Origin: Paenibacillus_AA sp045062745
GTDB lineage: Bacteria; Bacillota; Bacilli; Paenibacillales; NBRC-103111
Assembly (NCBI RefSeq): GCF_045062745.1
Contig: NZ_JBJGED010000013.1
Span: 1 to 64,000 of the forward strand
Length of the DNA: 64,000 nucleotides
Direction of reading: 5' to 3'
Shown here: in pieces, positions 34,614 to 42,305 of the stretch
Numbering within the stretch: position 1 is the stretch's first letter
Layout of the letters: each line of letters begins with the position of its first letter
Translations under genes and position numbers: made by a program
Notes under the pieces: generated by a model
What the model saw: only the letters and a program-made list of their open reading frames with translations
What the model was told of the DNA's origin: nothing
Databases searched by the model: none

Positions 34614-35336
34614 ATGATTCACGTCAAAGGACTGACTAAGCGGTTCGATGAGCTTGAGGTGCTGAGCGGTGTTGACTGCGACGTCACGGAAAGCGAAGTG
34701 GTGTGCGTCATCGGTCCGTCCGGATCGGGGAAAAGCACGTTTCTGCGCTGCCTGAACCTGCTGGAGGAAATCAGCGGCGGAGAAGCGGTCGTGAATGGAC
34801 ACGACCTTCGTGATCCGAAAACGGACATCAATGCGCTGCGTACCGAGGTCGGGATGGTGTTTCAGCGCTTTAACCTGTTCAGCCACAAGAGCGTGATCGA
34901 CAACATTATGCTGGCACCCGTCAAGGTCAGGAAATTGAAGAAGAAGGAAGCGAGCGATATCGCTTTGGTGCTGCTGGAGAAGGTAGGTCTGCAAGACAAG
35001 GCAGGCGTCTTCCCGCATCAGCTGTCCGGCGGACAAATGCAGCGGGTCGCCATCGCCCGCGCGCTCGCAATGAACCCCAAGATCATGCTGTTCGACGAGC
35101 CGACCTCCGCCCTCGACCCTGAATTGGTCGGCGAGGTGCTGAGCGTTATGAAAACGCTGGCTAGGGAGGGCATGACCATGATCGTTGTTACGCATGAAAT
35201 GGGCTTTGCCCGTGAAGTGGCGGATCGAGTCGTGTTCATGGACAAGGGAAAAATCGTCGAGGAGGCCTCTCCCGACGATATGTTCAACCGTCCGCAGCAC
35301 GAACGCACCCAGGAGTTTCTGAGCAAGATTCTCTAG
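34614..35336 (+). CDS. Polar amino acid ABC transporter, ATP-binding protein (GlnQ-like)
   Basis: A 240-residue ABC ATPase with Walker A GPSGSGKST, the signature LSGGQMQRVAIARAL, Walker B IMLFDEPTSALDPE and switch His in VVTHEMGFA. This is the pattern of the PAAT family (GlnQ, HisP). It completes the transporter; the glutamine synthetase gene follows 43 bp later, which favours glutamine or glutamate as the substrate, though that is inference. Confidence 0.95.
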   Translation: MIHVKGLTKRFDELEVLSGVDCDVTESEVVCVIGPSGSGKSTFLRCLNLLEEISGGEAVVNGHDLRDPKTDINALRTEVGMVFQRFNLFSHKSVIDNIMLAPVKVRKLKKKEASDIALVLLEKVGLQDKAGVFPHQLSGGQMQRVAIARALAMNPKIMLFDEPTSALDPELVGEVLSVMKTLAREGMTMIVVTHEMGFAREVADRVVFMDKGKIVEEASPDDMFNRPQHERTQEFLSKIL

Positions 35337-35379
35337 GTTAGCACGTTTGAAAGAAAACTCGGTGTTTAAGGAGGAACGC

Positions 35380-36702
35380 ATGAATCGAGGATTGACGAAG
35401 GAACGTCTGGCGGAGATGGAAGTCGAATACTTGCTCCTTCAATTTACCGATCTGTTCGGTGCGGCGAAACAACTCATGATTCACCGTGAGGAATGGGATA
35501 CGGCAATGGAAGGGAGGATTCTGTTCGACGGGTCGTCCGTCGCGGGCTTCAGTGGTGTCGAGGAATCGGACCTGCTGCTGATACCGGACCCGCGCACCCT
35601 GCATCTCCAGCGGTGGCGGTCGGCAGAAGGGGAATGGCCTGTCGCTGCCGTTTTTTGCGACGTGTGCGACATGGAAGGTGTACCGGCGCAGGGCTGCACC
35701 AGAAGCATGCTGAGGCGCTCGCTAGAGGAAGCAGAACAATTAGGCTTCATGCTGCAGGTCGGGATCGAGGGCGAGTTCTTTCTGTTTCCGCTCGACGCCC
35801 AGGGAAACCCAACGGTAGACGTCCACGATACGGGCGGATATTGCGATGTATTCCCGTTGGACCGTGGAGAACGGACACGCATGGAGATCATGGAGGTGAT
35901 GCGTAACCATGGTTTTCGCATTGAAGCCGGGCATCACGAGGTCGCGCCCGGCCAGCACGAGATCAATTTCCGGTTCGGCGACGCCCTTGAGATTGCCGAT
36001 CGGTGGCAAACCTTTAAGCAAATCGTGCTCCATGTGGCGAGCCGCAACGGGTTATTTGCTTCTTTCATGCCCAAACCGTTTTCCGGCCGCAATGGCAATG
36101 CCATGCACTGCAATCTGTCCCTGCAAAGAGCGGACGGCATTAACGCCTTCTACCACCGGGATTCCGCTAGCGGGCTCAGCGAGACGGCGAACCGCTTCAT
36201 CGCCGGCCTGCTCCAGCATGCGAAAGGAATGTCTGCCATAGCTAATCCTACCGTGAATTCGTATAAGCGCCTAATGCCCGGTTATGAAGCGCCGACGAAC
36301 ATCGCGTGGTCGCGCAGCAACCGGACGGCGACGATCCGGATTCCAGGCGCCCGGGGACCGCAAACCCGCGTAGAGTACCGGCCGCCGGATCCGACCGCGA
36401 ATCCCTATTTGTTGTTCGCCGTTATGCTGAAAGCCGGCTTGGAGGGAATCCGCTGTCAAACGCCGCTGCCGCCGGAAGCCGTCGGCAACCTTTACAACAG
36501 GGATGTGGCGGATCAGGGAGCCGGCGGACTCGAGAATTATCCGCGCGACTTGAGGGCCGCCCTGGATCACATGAAGGAGGACGAGATGATCCGCGACGTC
36601 ATGGGCAACCACTTGTTCGAATTTTATGTTCAGAACAAACAGGCTGAAGCGGATGCCTTCGCTGCCGAAGTGCATCCCTGGGAGATCGGAAAGTATTTGT
36701 AA
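35380..36702 (+). CDS. Glutamine synthetase family protein (GSI type)
   Basis: A 440-residue GSI-type enzyme, about as long as Bacillus GlnA. Intact motifs include FDGSSVAGF, the metal-binding GIEGEFFLFP and HHEVAPGQHEINFRF, GNAMHCNLSL, the ATP-site NPTVNSYKRLMPGYEAPTNIAWS, and RIPGARGPQTRVEYRPPDPTANPYL. It should be catalytically competent. No glnR gene adjoins it, so it is probably not the housekeeping glnA. Position between a polar amino acid transporter and a KamA-type aminomutase hints at a special substrate such as beta-glutamate. The start is ATG 35380, with TAAGGAGG upstream. Confidence 0.88.
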   Translation: MNRGLTKERLAEMEVEYLLLQFTDLFGAAKQLMIHREEWDTAMEGRILFDGSSVAGFSGVEESDLLLIPDPRTLHLQRWRSAEGEWPVAAVFCDVCDMEGVPAQGCTRSMLRRSLEEAEQLGFMLQVGIEGEFFLFPLDAQGNPTVDVHDTGGYCDVFPLDRGERTRMEIMEVMRNHGFRIEAGHHEVAPGQHEINFRFGDALEIADRWQTFKQIVLHVASRNGLFASFMPKPFSGRNGNAMHCNLSLQRADGINAFYHRDSASGLSETANRFIAGLLQHAKGMSAIANPTVNSYKRLMPGYEAPTNIAWSRSNRTATIRIPGARGPQTRVEYRPPDPTANPYLLFAVMLKAGLEGIRCQTPLPPEAVGNLYNRDVADQGAGGLENYPRDLRAALDHMKEDEMIRDVMGNHLFEFYVQNKQAEADAFAAEVHPWEIGKYL

Positions 36703-36714
36703 TTATAATTTACA
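36698..36714 (+). promoter_or_regulatory. GlnR/TnrA-type nitrogen-control box
   Basis: TGTAA-TTATAAT-TTACA fits the Bacillus GlnR/TnrA consensus TGTNA-N7-TNACA exactly and is a near-perfect dyad. It overlaps the glutamine synthetase stop and lies 35 bp upstream of the aminomutase -35 box, so it probably imposes nitrogen control on the aminomutase promoter. Confidence 0.65.
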
Positions 36715-36749
36715 AATTATTTACAGACAACTTGTACAAAAAAATAAAG

Positions 36750-36778
36750 TTGTCAGATGCATATTCTTTTGATAATGT
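36750..36778 (+). promoter_or_regulatory. Promoter of the riboswitch-aminomutase unit
   Basis: TTGTCA (36750-36755) and TAATGT (36773-36778) are 17 bp apart. The spacer GATGCATATTCTTTTGA repeats that of the ABC transporter promoter with two differences, suggesting common control. Confidence 0.6.
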
Positions 36779-36799
36779 AATCCTATGTAAGTTCTTTCC

Positions 36800-37000
36800 T
36801 AGAACTATAACCGAGCTTAATTTCCGGGTGACCGGAAAGCGGGGGAACCATTTTTTTATTGGGGCGTATCGGTCCATATGGACCGTAGGGAACCATCTAT
36901 CCCGAGTCCGTCAGCTAACCTCGTCAGCTTTGGATGGGTCAGGCATTTTACGGCGGACTTCTGCTCCGCTGTCTATTGACCCGTGCGGCGGGTCTTTTTT
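36800..37000 (+). promoter_or_regulatory. c-di-AMP riboswitch (ydaO-yuaA class) with terminator
   Basis: The leader carries the hallmark blocks of the ydaO class in order: GCTTAATTTCCGGG (from 36815), GGGGGAACC (36841-36849), GGGGCGTATC (36861-36870), TAGGGAACC (36886-36894), and CCGAGTCCGTCAGCTAACCT (36902-36921). Downstream GACCCG (36978-36983) / CGGGTC (36989-36994) plus six T form a terminator. GGGTCA at 36936-36941 can pair with TGACCC at 36977-36982 as antiterminator. In this class c-di-AMP binding favours termination, so the aminomutase gene would be off when c-di-AMP is high. Confidence 0.88.
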
Positions 37001-37052
37001 ATTGCCTGATACAGCATTGCCGGGAAAGAAATTCACAAAGAGGAGGGTTCAT

Positions 37053-38267
37053 ATGGCACAACCGAAGTACATCACCGACATCGACAAGTTAACGCATATT
37101 CCGGAGAAGGACCGCCAAAAGCTCAAAAGCATCACGGAGAAGTTCGTATTCCGAGTAAACGATTATTACCTGAACCTGATCGATTGGAACGATCCTGCCG
37201 ATCCGATCCGCAAGCTGGTCATCCCTAACGAGGACGAACTCGGGGAGTACGGCCGATGGGACGCCTCGGACGAGGATACCAATTATGTGGTGCCCGGCTG
37301 CCAGCACAAGTACGGTTCTACCGCGCTCCTGATCGTGTCCGAGGTTTGCGGCGCATACTGCCGATACTGTTTCCGCAAACGCCTATTCCGCAACGACGTG
37401 AAGGAAGCCGTGTCGGATGTGGAGCCCGGCTTGCAGTATATCGCGGAGCATCCTGAGATCAGCAACGTGCTGCTAACCGGAGGCGACAGCCTGATCCTCG
37501 GCACACCAAAGTTAAGGACGATATTCGAGCGGCTGCGCGCGATCGACCACGTCAAAATCATCCGCCTCGGCTCGAAGCTCCCGGTCTTCAACCCTATGCG
37601 CATTTATGAAGACGAAGGCCTGCTGGATCTTATCCGGGAGCATTCCACACCTGAGAAACGGATCTACGTCATGGCTCACATCAACCATCCGCGCGAAATC
37701 ACGGCCGAAGCGATAAAGGGATTCGAGGCGCTCCACCAGGCCGGCGCGATCGTGGTCAACCAGACGCCCGTCCTGCGCGGCATCAACGACGATCCGACGG
37801 TGCTTGGTGAGCTGCTGGATCGGCTTTCCTGGGCCGGCGTCACGCCGTACTACTTCTTCGTAAACCGGCCGGTGGCGGGCAACAAGGCGTTCGTCCTGCC
37901 ATTGAAAGAGGTTTACGAGATCGTCGAGAAAGCGAAAGCCCTCACATCCGGACTAGGCAAACAGGTAAGGCTCTCGATGAGCCATACCTCGGGCAAAATC
38001 GAGATTCTGGCGATCGAGAATGGGAAAGCTTACCTGAAATACCATCAATCCCGTGACGGAGACTACGGTAAATTTATGACGCTGGATTGCCCGGACGAGG
38101 CTTCATGGTTCGACGATTTGCCCGGTAACAAAAAGTACTGGGAGAAGCCGAAGAAGAAGACCGACGCAGTCAAATCCGTCAATGCCATGCCGGAACTCCC
38201 AGCGAACATCCGAATCGTCAAAGCCGCAACCAGGGAGGGAAAGCAGCCGATATCCCAAGGTCACTAA
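37053..38267 (+). CDS. KamA-family radical SAM aminomutase, probably not lysine-specific
   Basis: A 404-residue radical SAM protein. The cluster motif is C99-GAY-C103-RY-C106, the SAM site TGGDSLIL, and K315 (SGKIEI) is the likely PLP lysine. Against lysine 2,3-aminomutase (from memory, Asp293 in PYYLYQCDLS and Asp330), the first Asp is replaced by R272 in PYYFFVNRPVAG and the second region reads MSH (309-311). The C-terminal zinc Cys cluster is missing. A basic residue there would suit a carboxylate side chain, as in glutamate 2,3-aminomutase, whose product beta-glutamate is an osmolyte. Start ATG 37053 has AGGAGGG upstream; an earlier in-frame codon lies within the riboswitch. Confidence 0.85.
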   Translation: MAQPKYITDIDKLTHIPEKDRQKLKSITEKFVFRVNDYYLNLIDWNDPADPIRKLVIPNEDELGEYGRWDASDEDTNYVVPGCQHKYGSTALLIVSEVCGAYCRYCFRKRLFRNDVKEAVSDVEPGLQYIAEHPEISNVLLTGGDSLILGTPKLRTIFERLRAIDHVKIIRLGSKLPVFNPMRIYEDEGLLDLIREHSTPEKRIYVMAHINHPREITAEAIKGFEALHQAGAIVVNQTPVLRGINDDPTVLGELLDRLSWAGVTPYYFFVNRPVAGNKAFVLPLKEVYEIVEKAKALTSGLGKQVRLSMSHTSGKIEILAIENGKAYLKYHQSRDGDYGKFMTLDCPDEASWFDDLPGNKKYWEKPKKKTDAVKSVNAMPELPANIRIVKAATREGKQPISQGH

Positions 38268-38283
38268 GAGTTCATGGCGAAAA

Positions 38284-38322
38284 AGAAGATCCCGAGCTAC
38301 CGAGAGGGATCTTCTTTTTTTG
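38284..38322 (+). terminator. Rho-independent terminator after the aminomutase gene
   Basis: AAGAAGATCCC (38284-38294) pairs with GGGATCTTCTT (38307-38317), followed by further T's. It separates the aminomutase from the ABC exporter gene. Confidence 0.9.
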
Positions 38323-38394
38323 GTTAAAGGAAATCCATCGTTTCCATCGAATTCCATAAAAATGAGCAACCATAAGCCAAAGGAGCGTGAATAT

Positions 38395-40170
38395 GTGCAG
38401 TCCAGTTCCAAACAACGCAGCGTCATTCAGCTGGTAAGGCGAAGAGGCTTCAAGCAGTTCCTTCATCTAGTCAGCCGCTTCAAGGGACTCTACATCACGG
38501 TTATCTTGCTTCAACTCGGGGTGACTGCCGCTTCACTGCTGTTCGCGGAGACGAACCGCAGGCTGTTCGATCTGGCGCCGAATATTCCGAAGGAATCCCT
38601 CTGGAATCTGCTTATCGCGTTCACCGGCTTCATTGCGCTTGGTATCGTGTGCACGCTGACCGCGCGCGTGTTCAACCAGATCGTGAATACGAATATCGTC
38701 TTTGCGATGAGAGAGATGGTACTGGGCCAGCTCACCCGGCTCTCGCTAAGCTACCATGAGAACAAGAACAGCTCCCACGCCAAAAATATTTTGTTTAACG
38801 AGCTTGAGGTGTTCAAGCACTTCATTGTGTTCGACGTGCTTCGCCTGATCTCCCTGCCGATTTCGTTCGTGTCCGTCGGACTCTATTTGATGGTCGTCCA
38901 TCCGGTGCTGGGTTTGATCGCCTTAGCGGTCGGCCCTCTGCAGCTGGTCAGCAATTTGATCATCAAGGAGCGGTATAAGGATCTCGTCGCCCGGCAGCAA
39001 GAGATGGGGCGGGAGTGGTTTTTCCATATAGGGGAGACGCTCGCCGGGATGCGGGAGATCAAGATGAATCAGCTGGAGCAAGCGACCATGCGCAAGGTGA
39101 ACCAAGTGTTCGGTATCAGTATCCCGTTGTGGATATCCATGGAGAAAATGTGGGCGGTCCGGGAAGCGGTGCGAGCGATTCCGGAGAAACTCGGTTTCCT
39201 GATCGGCATTACGGTAGGCGCATTCATGATGGTCAATGGGGACATCGGGGTGGGCGGTCTCGTGGCGTTCATCACGCTGCTCGACAAGGCCGCGGCTCCG
39301 TTCGCCAGTATTGTAGAGATCATTAATTCGCTTCAAAAGGTATCCGCCGGAGCGGAGAAGCTGCTGGACATCATGGAGCTGGACCCGGAGGACGACGGCA
39401 ATGGGCGGGAACTGGCGACGCCGGCTCCGTCCATCTCGTTCGAAGGCGTCAGCTTTCAATATGAGGAAGGCCGAAGGGTATTGAATAACGTCAGCTTCAC
39501 GATCCCGGCCGGCTCCTCGGTCGCATTCGTAGGCCCGAGCGGCGGAGGGAAGAGTACGATTGTGAAGCTGCTCTACCGATTCTATCAACCGCAGTCCGGC
39601 ACCATCCGGGTAGACGGGACCGCGATTGAATCGTACCGGCTGGGCTCTTACCGGAGCAACCTGGCGGCGGTCTCGCAGGACGTATACTTGTTCGACGGGA
39701 CGATCCGGGATAACATAGCGTTAGGCTCGAGAGCGGAGGCTCCGGCTGAGGCGGACATTGAACGGGCGATGGAGCTGTCTCAATCGCGTTCGTTCATTGC
39801 GCAATTGCCGGAGCAGTTGGAATCCAAGGTAGGCGAACGCGGGATTAAGCTGTCGCAGGGGCAAAAGCAGCGCATCGCCATCGCGCGGGCCGTGATGAGG
39901 AATGCCTCGGTTCTTATCCTGGATGAACCTACGTCCGCGTTGGATGTGGAGACTGAGTCCATGTTCCAGACCGACCTGAAAGAGTGGGCGTCCCAATGTA
40001 CGACGATTATTATAGCTCACAGACTGTCTACGATCCGGGATGTCGACTATGTGTATTTCCTGGAGGACGGAGAGATTCGCGAACACGGGACGCCTCGGGA
40101 ACTGCTGCACTCGAAGGGGCGGTTTATGGAATACTGGACCAAGCAGGAGATGAAGGAATTCGCGATTTGA
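38395..40170 (+). CDS. ABC exporter, fused permease and ATPase
   Basis: About 591 residues. The N-terminal six-TM exporter domain (TVILLQLGVTAASLLFAETN; TRLSLSYHENKNS; LISLPISFVSVGLYLMVVHP) is followed by the ATPase. The ATPase has Walker A GPSGGGKST, Q-loop SQDVYLF, signature LSQGQKQRIAIARA, Walker B VLILDEPTSALD and the switch His in IIAHRLST. It is a half-transporter that should dimerise; substrate unknown. GTG 38395 is the preferred start (AAAGGAG 9 bases upstream); an ATG at 38362 has no ribosome site. Confidence 0.9.
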   Translation: MQSSSKQRSVIQLVRRRGFKQFLHLVSRFKGLYITVILLQLGVTAASLLFAETNRRLFDLAPNIPKESLWNLLIAFTGFIALGIVCTLTARVFNQIVNTNIVFAMREMVLGQLTRLSLSYHENKNSSHAKNILFNELEVFKHFIVFDVLRLISLPISFVSVGLYLMVVHPVLGLIALAVGPLQLVSNLIIKERYKDLVARQQEMGREWFFHIGETLAGMREIKMNQLEQATMRKVNQVFGISIPLWISMEKMWAVREAVRAIPEKLGFLIGITVGAFMMVNGDIGVGGLVAFITLLDKAAAPFASIVEIINSLQKVSAGAEKLLDIMELDPEDDGNGRELATPAPSISFEGVSFQYEEGRRVLNNVSFTIPAGSSVAFVGPSGGGKSTIVKLLYRFYQPQSGTIRVDGTAIESYRLGSYRSNLAAVSQDVYLFDGTIRDNIALGSRAEAPAEADIERAMELSQSRSFIAQLPEQLESKVGERGIKLSQGQKQRIAIARAVMRNASVLILDEPTSALDVETESMFQTDLKEWASQCTTIIIAHRLSTIRDVDYVYFLEDGEIREHGTPRELLHSKGRFMEYWTKQEMKEFAI

Positions 40171-40186
40171 CAGGAGGGCAGGCAAC

Positions 40187-40504
40187 ATGGTTATGGAAGC
40201 GGAAGTACCGGGGCTGCTGAAGCTCGGCGTCGGCACGGTGATGACGGTGGCTATTCTGTTCATGCTCATCCTGTGGGTGAAGAGCCGCAACGGCGGGTTC
40301 GGCTGGATGCTCGCGCATCTCGTGCTGCTCGCCTGGGCGCTCATCGGCGTGTTCGAGGTGTTGGACACGCGGGGAGACCGGGCGGCTTCCTCGATTCACA
40401 ACTCGCTCAAGCTGGCTTGGTCCGGGATCATATGGGCGGCCGGAATGGGATGCCTCCTGATCGGGGCGTTGCTGCTGCGGCCGGTTAAGGGGGATCGGAG
40501 ATGA
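40187..40504 (+). CDS. Small membrane protein, unknown
   Basis: A 105-residue protein with three hydrophobic segments (about residues 11-30, 38-58 and 78-98) and a short basic tail (RPVKGDRR). AGGAGGGC upstream of the ATG is a strong ribosome site. It lies 16 bp after the ABC exporter gene and overlaps the next gene in ATGA, so the three are probably one transcript. No family recognised. Confidence 0.75.
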   Translation: MVMEAEVPGLLKLGVGTVMTVAILFMLILWVKSRNGGFGWMLAHLVLLAWALIGVFEVLDTRGDRAASSIHNSLKLAWSGIIWAAGMGCLLIGALLLRPVKGDRR

Positions 40505-41187
40505 AGACAATCGCATGCTACCATGCGCATCACGCCAATATTGAGGCGATCGAGCAAGCTTTGATGGAATACGAGGTGGAGCTCGTCCACTATGTGGATC
40601 CCGGACTCGACCGCATTAAGCGGGATGCGGATTTCCGCACGGCAGAGGCGGAGCGTAAAGTCGTGGAGACGCTGAACTGGATGACCCGCTGTCATGCAGA
40701 TGCGCTGTTGATCACGTGTACGTACTTCGCGGCGATGTTGAAGGAAGAGGAGCGGGTGCCGGCAAACGATGCGCTCCCGTCGATCCCGGTGATCGCGATA
40801 GACGAGCCGTTGTTCGCGGAGGCAGCTCGAGAGAACCGGTCTCTGGTGTTCGTCTTCACGAATCCGAGCACGGTTGAGGGTACGATGAAGCGGCTGTCGT
40901 CCTATGCGAAGCAGGCGGGGAGCGAGGTGCAAGCGGAGCACGATATGCTGGACGGTACGTTCGAGCTGTTCATGCGGGGGAGAACCGAAGAATATCATAC
41001 GGCCGTCGCCGATGGGCTGAGCCGCCTTGTCCGACAGCGCCCGAATGCGGCGATCTATGCCGCCCAGTTGTCGATGGCCACGGCGGCGAGGCGGGTGGAG
41101 CGGACAACCGGCGTGCGGATCGGCAATCCGCTCGATGCGCTTATGAGCCGATTGGAGCAGGCGGTTCAGCTAGAGCGCCGGCGTTGA
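40501..41187 (+). CDS. Asp/Glu racemase-like superfamily protein
   Basis: A 228-residue alpha/beta protein. ADALLITCTYFAAML carries a Cys at the position of the first catalytic Cys of Asp/Glu racemases. The second half has FVFTNPSTVEGTMKRL and a second helix-strand repeat ending AAIYAAQLSMATAARRVE, in which the second catalytic Cys is not evident. It may therefore be a relative with another activity. It is translationally coupled to the small membrane protein and overlaps the convergent phosphoesterase gene by 18 bp. Confidence 0.55.
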   Translation: MKTIACYHAHHANIEAIEQALMEYEVELVHYVDPGLDRIKRDADFRTAEAERKVVETLNWMTRCHADALLITCTYFAAMLKEEERVPANDALPSIPVIAIDEPLFAEAARENRSLVFVFTNPSTVEGTMKRLSSYAKQAGSEVQAEHDMLDGTFELFMRGRTEEYHTAVADGLSRLVRQRPNAAIYAAQLSMATAARRVERTTGVRIGNPLDALMSRLEQAVQLERRR

Positions 41188-42048
41188 ACGCCTCAATTGC
41201 TCGACAAAAGACTCGAAGTCGAACCCCGCACGAAACTCCGCTAGCCAATCGTCGGTCACATAGCTCAGAACATTCGAATCCGTGTCCAGAATGGCGAGGC
41301 TGCCAGGCTGGACTTTTTTCTCCAGCGCGTCTTCCTTCAGATCGACCAACACGCTCAAGCCCAAGTAGGTGGTATCCCCGTAGCGCCTGGGCCCGTTCAT
41401 GTGGTGGTAATGGCCGGCAATCAGATAGCGCGGTCGAATCGCCTCGATCAGCTCGGTAATGAGCGTAGAGCCTTGAAGATGGCCGTGATAATTGGTCGCG
41501 ATGCCATAGGGGGCGTCGTGCGTGACCAGGACGTCCAAGCTTCCGGGGGATTGCCCAAGGAGCCGTGTATAAGCGGACGGAAGGATCGATTGGGGACTAT
41601 CCGAGGCCGTCTGAATGCCTCCTAGAAAACCGATCGTAACGGAGCCCAGCCGCAGGATCGTGCCGTCTGCCACGTACCGGTAAATGTCGAAGGGGTCTGC
41701 GCCGGCCACGCCTTGACTCGATTGTTGCTCTAAGCTGGTCAGCCAATCGAAGTCTTCATGATTGCCCCGAATGAAGTGAATCGGCTTCAAATGCCGGTCT
41801 CTTACATAGCGGATCGCGTCGGCCAGCTTACCCGTCGCGCGGAGCATCCGGCTGTAATCAAGCTCGGCTGCGTCGAGGCGGACATACTTTTCCTGCCGCA
41901 CTTCTTCGCTTGGCTCCGGATATGCACCGAGATCGCCTACCTGAACGATGCCATCCAGCTTCACCCGATGCTTCATTTGCCAAGCGCACAGTATGGCCAT
42001 CGTATGCAGCACGCGTCCGTGGATATCGCCTACGAAAGCGAGTTTCAT
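41170..42048 (-). CDS. Calcineurin-like metallophosphoesterase
   Basis: About 292 residues. Metal-binding motifs occur in order: FVGDIHGR (D-x-H), GIVQVGDLGAY (GDxx), IRGNHEDF (GNHE), VLVTHDAPYG and LIAGHYHHMNGP (GHxH). The dinuclear site is complete. The ATG at 42048 follows GGGAGGTG and overlaps the stop of the small Cys protein upstream, so the two are coupled. The substrate is unknown. Confidence 0.92.
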   Translation of the reverse strand: MKLAFVGDIHGRVLHTMAILCAWQMKHRVKLDGIVQVGDLGAYPEPSEEVRQEKYVRLDAAELDYSRMLRATGKLADAIRYVRDRHLKPIHFIRGNHEDFDWLTSLEQQSSQGVAGADPFDIYRYVADGTILRLGSVTIGFLGGIQTASDSPQSILPSAYTRLLGQSPGSLDVLVTHDAPYGIATNYHGHLQGSTLITELIEAIRPRYLIAGHYHHMNGPRRYGDTTYLGLSVLVDLKEDALEKKVQPGSLAILDTDSNVLSYVTDDWLAEFRAGFDFESFVEQLRRSTPAL

Positions 42049-42233
42049 CGGACACCTCCCGGCGTCTTGGGCTCGAACTTCAAGCAGGGGCTCCCAGAGG
42101 ACGACAGCACGGTTAGGCTCGGCATCGTCTGCGTTTTGAAGCCAAACGCCTTGCAGCCCTTCGGAAATTTCGGATCCCACGTTACATAGAAATAAGAGCA
42201 TTTCATACAGTCGATACGCGTAGTGTCTGCCAT
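42045..42233 (-). CDS. Small four-cysteine protein, unknown
   Basis: A 62-residue protein: DCMKCSYFYVTWDPKFPKGC then FGFKTQTMPS and a last Cys in SGSPCLKFEPK. The four Cys (9, 12, 27, 50) suggest a zinc ribbon or iron-sulfur site. Its pattern is familiar from small unnamed proteins in Bacilli and other bacteria, but I cannot assign a function. It overlaps the phosphoesterase start by 4 bp (ATGA), so their products may work together. Confidence 0.75.
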   Translation of the reverse strand: MADTTRIDCMKCSYFYVTWDPKFPKGCKAFGFKTQTMPSLTVLSSSGSPCLKFEPKTPGGVR

Positions 42234-42305
42234 AAGTTCGGTTCCTTTGTCGGATTAGCCAAGATTACCTCTATTATCGCGGCATCCGCCTAAGCTGACA
42301 ACCGG

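Noticed and set aside
36732..37052. Upstream in-frame extension of the aminomutase by about 107 codons.
   Set aside because: It would translate through the riboswitch and terminator. The ATG at 37053 has AGGAGGG correctly placed and matches where the family sequence begins.
37053..38267. Annotation of the aminomutase as EpmB (EF-P lysylation).
   Set aside because: EpmB proteins are shorter, and no epmA gene is nearby. The protein has the longer KamA length, although without lysine-specific residues.
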